Part shown: one piece after another, positions 61,143 through 64,000 of the stretch
How positions within the stretch are numbered: the first letter of the stretch is position 1
Layout of the letters: every line of letters starts with the position of its first letter
Assembly: GCA_002716385.1 (NCBI GenBank)
Contig: PBAX01000022.1
Location: 399,821-463,820 of the forward strand
From: Phycisphaerae bacterium
GTDB taxonomy: Bacteria; Planctomycetota; Phycisphaerae; Phycisphaerales; SM1A02
Direction: 5' to 3'
Length of the DNA stretch: 64,000 bases
The notes under the pieces: generated by a model
Told to the model about the DNA's origin: nothing
Databases searched by the model: none
Seen by the model: the letters and a program-made list of their open reading frames with translations, nothing else
Position numbers and translations under genes: made by a program

Positions 61143-62948
61143 TCAGAGATTCGCGCAGGGACCGAATTCATCGAGCGTGACCAGAAGATCGTTAATGTCC
61201 ACGATGCCGTCCTGATTGACGTCTGCCTGAGGTCCGGACGTGTCCCACTGAGCGATTATCACCAGTACATCGTTGATGTCGACCGTTCCGTTGCCGTTGA
61301 TGTCCGGAGGACATACGCACAGCGTGTTGCCGCCATCATCTACGAAGGGCCCCACGATCTCGTCAGGAGTGTTGTCACAGAGCGTTGAACCGGTGAACAC
61401 CACTGGTTGGGATCCGGCGACACCTCGAATGCCACCGCCTGCATTCAGGGCGTCATTGTCGGTGATGATCGAATCGATGATCTCGAATGGAAACTCTGTC
61501 TGGACGTTCTGCCAGGATATGCCACCGCCATCGATTGCGTAGTTGTTGATGACCGACGAATTACTCATCGAATGCCCATCGCCATTCACGATATGGATGC
61601 CGCCACCTTGGAGGGTGGCCCAATTGTCGTCGAACACACAATCCTCGATCGTGGCCTTTCCATTGATCACGAGCAGTGCCCCACCATTTGCTGAGGAGCG
61701 ACATTCCGTGAAGCTGCAGTTGGAGATCGTGATGTCGGATCCACCGACATGCATGCCGCCTCCATAACCGGAACGACAGTTCCTGAAGTGGCAGTTCTCG
61801 ATCACCGGCGCCCCGGAGAGCACGCGAATCCCACCACCGATGATGATGTTTCCATCCTGGGCCACATCGGAACCGCCATCGGCATTCTGGATCGTGAAAC
61901 CTTCCAGTCTTGCGGGCGTATTGCAGAATCTCATTGAAAGGATCGATTCATTCGTGTTGCTTCCGTCAAGGATCGTCATCCCCGGACCATCGATCGATTT
62001 CAGGATGATGTTGCGAGTGAGAAAATCGATCGGACCATCGTAGGTTCCAGGGCCGACCAAAACAGTGTCGCCGGCTACACAGGCATCGATTCCAGCTTGG
62101 ATGGTCTCGTAGTCTCGGGGCACCAGAAAGAGATTGCAATCATCATCGCAATTCTCACTGATGCAGTTGCCTTGCACATCGACGCAGTTGCCTTCCAGAT
62201 TCTGGCCATCATTGTTGCAGATTCTGGAGTTTGTAATTTCACAGATTCCATTGGAACCATTAGTCGAACAGCTCACGATTGCCAGTGGGCCTGAATTATG
62301 AGCGATCACACAGTCGTCAACGGTCACTGTGGATACGGCGACACGCAGTGCAGCTCCATACACCGTGAATGATCCGGCTTCGTTCCCAAGGAAATGGCAG
62401 CTCTGGAAATTCGCATATCTGCTTCCAAAGCTGTTCCATACCCTGACTCCTTGATTGATATTGTCGACAAAACCACAGTCAATGAAGTCGAACCTGCCGA
62501 ATTCACAAACGACAGCTGTTGATACAGAGCAGTTCCGAACAATGCATTCATCCATCAAAAACTCACCATATTCGAAACGGATTCCAGACCCACCGGTTCC
62601 ACTGCCTCTAGCAATAGGTTCATTTCCGTTCTGGAAGATCATGTTTGAGATGGAGAGAGTGGTATTGGATCCCGTGGCATACAGGCAACGGCCGGCATCC
62701 TGTGCATCGACGATCACGTCGGTGGTTCCGGTAACGCTTCTCAACTCAATCTGCTTGTCGATGACGCTCAGAGATTCGTAGTAAGTTCCAGGCGCGATGA
62801 GAATGACATCATCATTCGCAGAGGCATCAATTGCCGCCTGAATTGTCGGCTGGTCAAGGGGGACACGAATGTCCGCTGCAGAAGCAATTCCAGACATGCA
62901 GACTGAAAAGAGTCCGGCGATGGCAATGGTAGTGAGACGTGGTGGCAT
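61143..62948 (-). CDS. Secreted beta-helix protein with dockerin-type C-terminus
   Basis: The 601-residue protein has a signal peptide (about 1-25), then two right-handed beta-helix blocks, each opening with a TIQAxID motif (residues 35-41 and 282-288) and a PGTY turn. The first block has many Cys residues, with a Cys-rich link (about 254-271). The C-terminal 60 residues contain two EF-hand-like dockerin loops (DINGNGTVDIND and DVNQDGIVDIND). Such proteins are common in Planctomycetes. GAGGAG precedes the ATG. Ligand unknown. Confidence 0.87.
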   Translation of the reverse strand: MPPRLTTIAIAGLFSVCMSGIASAADIRVPLDQPTIQAAIDASANDDVILIAPGTYYESLSVIDKQIELRSVTGTTDVIVDAQDAGRCLYATGSNTTLSISNMIFQNGNEPIARGSGTGGSGIRFEYGEFLMDECIVRNCSVSTAVVCEFGRFDFIDCGFVDNINQGVRVWNSFGSRYANFQSCHFLGNEAGSFTVYGAALRVAVSTVTVDDCVIAHNSGPLAIVSCSTNGSNGICEITNSRICNNDGQNLEGNCVDVQGNCISENCDDDCNLFLVPRDYETIQAGIDACVAGDTVLVGPGTYDGPIDFLTRNIILKSIDGPGMTILDGSNTNESILSMRFCNTPARLEGFTIQNADGGSDVAQDGNIIIGGGIRVLSGAPVIENCHFRNCRSGYGGGMHVGGSDITISNCSFTECRSSANGGALLVINGKATIEDCVFDDNWATLQGGGIHIVNGDGHSMSNSSVINNYAIDGGGISWQNVQTEFPFEIIDSIITDNDALNAGGGIRGVAGSQPVVFTGSTLCDNTPDEIVGPFVDDGGNTLCVCPPDINGNGTVDINDVLVIIAQWDTSGPQADVNQDGIVDINDLLVTLDEFGPCANL

Positions 62949-63101
62949 CGATTCTCTCCTCGGGTATTGGCCGTCACCCCCCAGAATGGCCAGGTGATTC
63001 TGAAATTAATAAGAAAGCAATGGTATCTATGAGCGCAGAACCATCAATGGAAATCTGGAAATTGCCGAGTGAGGCCCCCTGCGGGTATCCAGATCACGAT
63101 C
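62949..63101. other. Gap between beta-helix and potassium channel genes
   Basis: A 153-base gap with no gene. The part near 62990-63050 is AT-rich; no clear promoter or terminator is seen. Confidence 0.5.
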
Positions 63102-63878
63102 TCAGGATTTTTCTTCCTGAAGATCCTTGATCTTCTGATCCAGCTCATCGAGCCGAGCCAGCACCCGGTTGTTCTGATCCACTATGAAGTGGTATCGCTC
63201 GGCGGCACTGGTAGGAATATCCTTCGGCTTGCGCATGAATATGCCAGCCAGGGCGCCGGCGAAGGTCGCGAAGAGGCCGATGCCGACACACATGATCACC
63301 ACGGCCATGACTCTGCCCTCGGCGGTGATGGGATACATGTCTCCGTAACCTACCGTGGATGTGGTGACGACGGCCCACCACGTCACATCCTGTGCTGTCT
63401 TGATCGTTGCGCCTGGCGCACTTGATTCGTAATGCAACACACCGATGCAGCAGAGCAGGATCGTCATGCTCCCGATGAGCGCCAGCATGCTGACGGCGGA
63501 AGCCAGCTTGTCGCGGATAAGCGTCTGGGAAATGATCCGCAACGAACGGATCACACGGATGATCCTGATGATCCTTACGATCTTGAGTGCGCGCAGGGGC
63601 CCGACGGCGGGAATGCTAGAGATCAGATCGAATATGCCCCATGTGAAGATGTATCGCCATTTATTCGATGCGGCGACAATCTGCCGTATGTAATCGATGA
63701 AGAAGATGATGCAGATCACGAAATCAGTGACGTGCAGAAGCTTGGCGATCTCGGGGTTCTGAACCAGGAAGAGTTGCCAGATGATCACCACGATGGCGAC
63801 AACGGCGACCACGATCAGGAAGAGATCATAGACCTTGAGTTCAAGATGCTTTTTGGTTGGTGGAAGGGTTTCCGACAT
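63102..63878 (-). CDS. Voltage-gated-type potassium channel
   Basis: The 258-residue channel has six membrane helices. S4 carries regularly spaced Arg (about 97-115), and the selectivity filter TVGYGD is at 175-180 between S5 and S6. A coiled-coil tail follows (VLARLDELDQKIKDLQ). A TTG one codon upstream is not needed. It lies 12 bases after the MOSC-protein gene in the same direction. Confidence 0.92.
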   Translation of the reverse strand: MSETLPPTKKHLELKVYDLFLIVVAVVAIVVIIWQLFLVQNPEIAKLLHVTDFVICIIFFIDYIRQIVAASNKWRYIFTWGIFDLISSIPAVGPLRALKIVRIIRIIRVIRSLRIISQTLIRDKLASAVSMLALIGSMTILLCCIGVLHYESSAPGATIKTAQDVTWWAVVTTSTVGYGDMYPITAEGRVMAVVIMCVGIGLFATFAGALAGIFMRKPKDIPTSAAERYHFIVDQNNRVLARLDELDQKIKDLQEEKS

Positions 63879-63890
63879 CAACTGTCTCCA

Positions 63891-64000
63891 TCAAATCATG
63901 CCATCCGTCTTGATCGGCTCGATCGTGTCGCCAATTCTAATCTCGCCACTCTGGATGATCCGACAGTTCAACCCTCCACGGTTGATCATGGCGGGAAGAA
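63891..64000 (-). CDS. MOSC-domain protein, C-terminal fragment (cut by window edge)
   Basis: The last 35 codons read MINRGGLNCRIIQSGEIRIGD and then TIEPIKTDGMI before TGA, matching the C-terminus of MOSC domain proteins, which move sulfur to molybdenum cofactor or act as thiol-transfer enzymes. The upstream part is outside the window. It precedes the potassium channel gene by 12 bases. Confidence 0.7.
   Translation of the reverse strand, partial: LPAMINRGGLNCRIIQSGEIRIGDTIEPIKTDGMI

Noticed and set aside
1..64000. tRNA, rRNA, CRISPR array, transposase or phage genes
   Set aside because: None was recognised on either strand; the intergenic gaps are mostly too short and contain no cloverleaf-like or regularly spaced repeats.

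Overview
The window looks like chromosomal DNA of a diderm bacterium, most likely a marine planctomycete of the Phycisphaerae. That placement is an inference from a secreted beta-helix protein ending in a planctomycete-style dockerin repeat (61143-62948), an exported methyltransferase, a Gram-negative envelope gene set (lgt, lptB, tolC-like, lpoB-like, exbBD), and many translationally coupled genes with ATGA or TGATG junctions. No rRNA, tRNA, CRISPR array, integrase or insertion sequence was recognised. Gene density is very high: the longest stretch without a gene is about 286 bases (27370-27655). Several convergent pairs overlap (1484-1502, 21340-21383).

Layout. 1-10300: trpD start (cut by the window edge), lgt, an exported methyltransferase, the DNA polymerase III delta' subunit, a short ComEC, an exported PQQ-type sugar dehydrogenase, a VKOR fused to two DsbA-like domains, and argS. 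10406-21383: a B12-binding domain fused to a MeaB-type GTPase, an amino acid permease fused to two universal stress domains with two tiny membrane proteins, an MmgE/PrpD protein, fructose bisphosphatase, thiolase, a divergent Nramp transporter, a cytosine deaminase-like enzyme, a lipoprotein and ubiX. 21340-33167: a TolC/adaptor pair, a coupled operon of DNA methyltransferase, metallophosphoesterase and tsaB, a receiver-GAF protein, a strong bidirectional terminator and dnaE. 33182-39432: a minus-strand run holding a class IV aminotransferase, lptB and several unrecognised genes. 39561-45002: a low-molecular-weight phosphatase, leucyl aminopeptidase, a ThiD2-ThiE fusion, a PhnP-like hydrolase, a solitary atpG and a cobalamin adenosyltransferase.

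45022-59951 is the most unusual part: about 15 kb with every gene on the minus strand and nearly all predicted to be secreted, lipid-anchored or membrane-bound. It holds a subtilase lipoprotein, an ExbB/ExbD pair with a TonB-position protein, an ECF sigma factor with a probable anti-sigma factor, a COG3014/YcfL/LpoB set, two CsgG-type proteins, and two diverged copies of a lipoprotein plus small secreted protein cassette placed at its two ends. I read it as an envelope assembly or envelope stress system with its own regulator; its function is not known to me. 60083-64000 holds gapdh, the beta-helix dockerin protein, a voltage-gated-type potassium channel and the tail of a MOSC-domain protein.

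Two kinds of gene start are visible. Many genes have a clear GGAGG-type ribosome binding site. Others have none, but carry a -10-like hexamer 6 to 12 bases before the start codon, which suggests leaderless or nearly leaderless transcripts.
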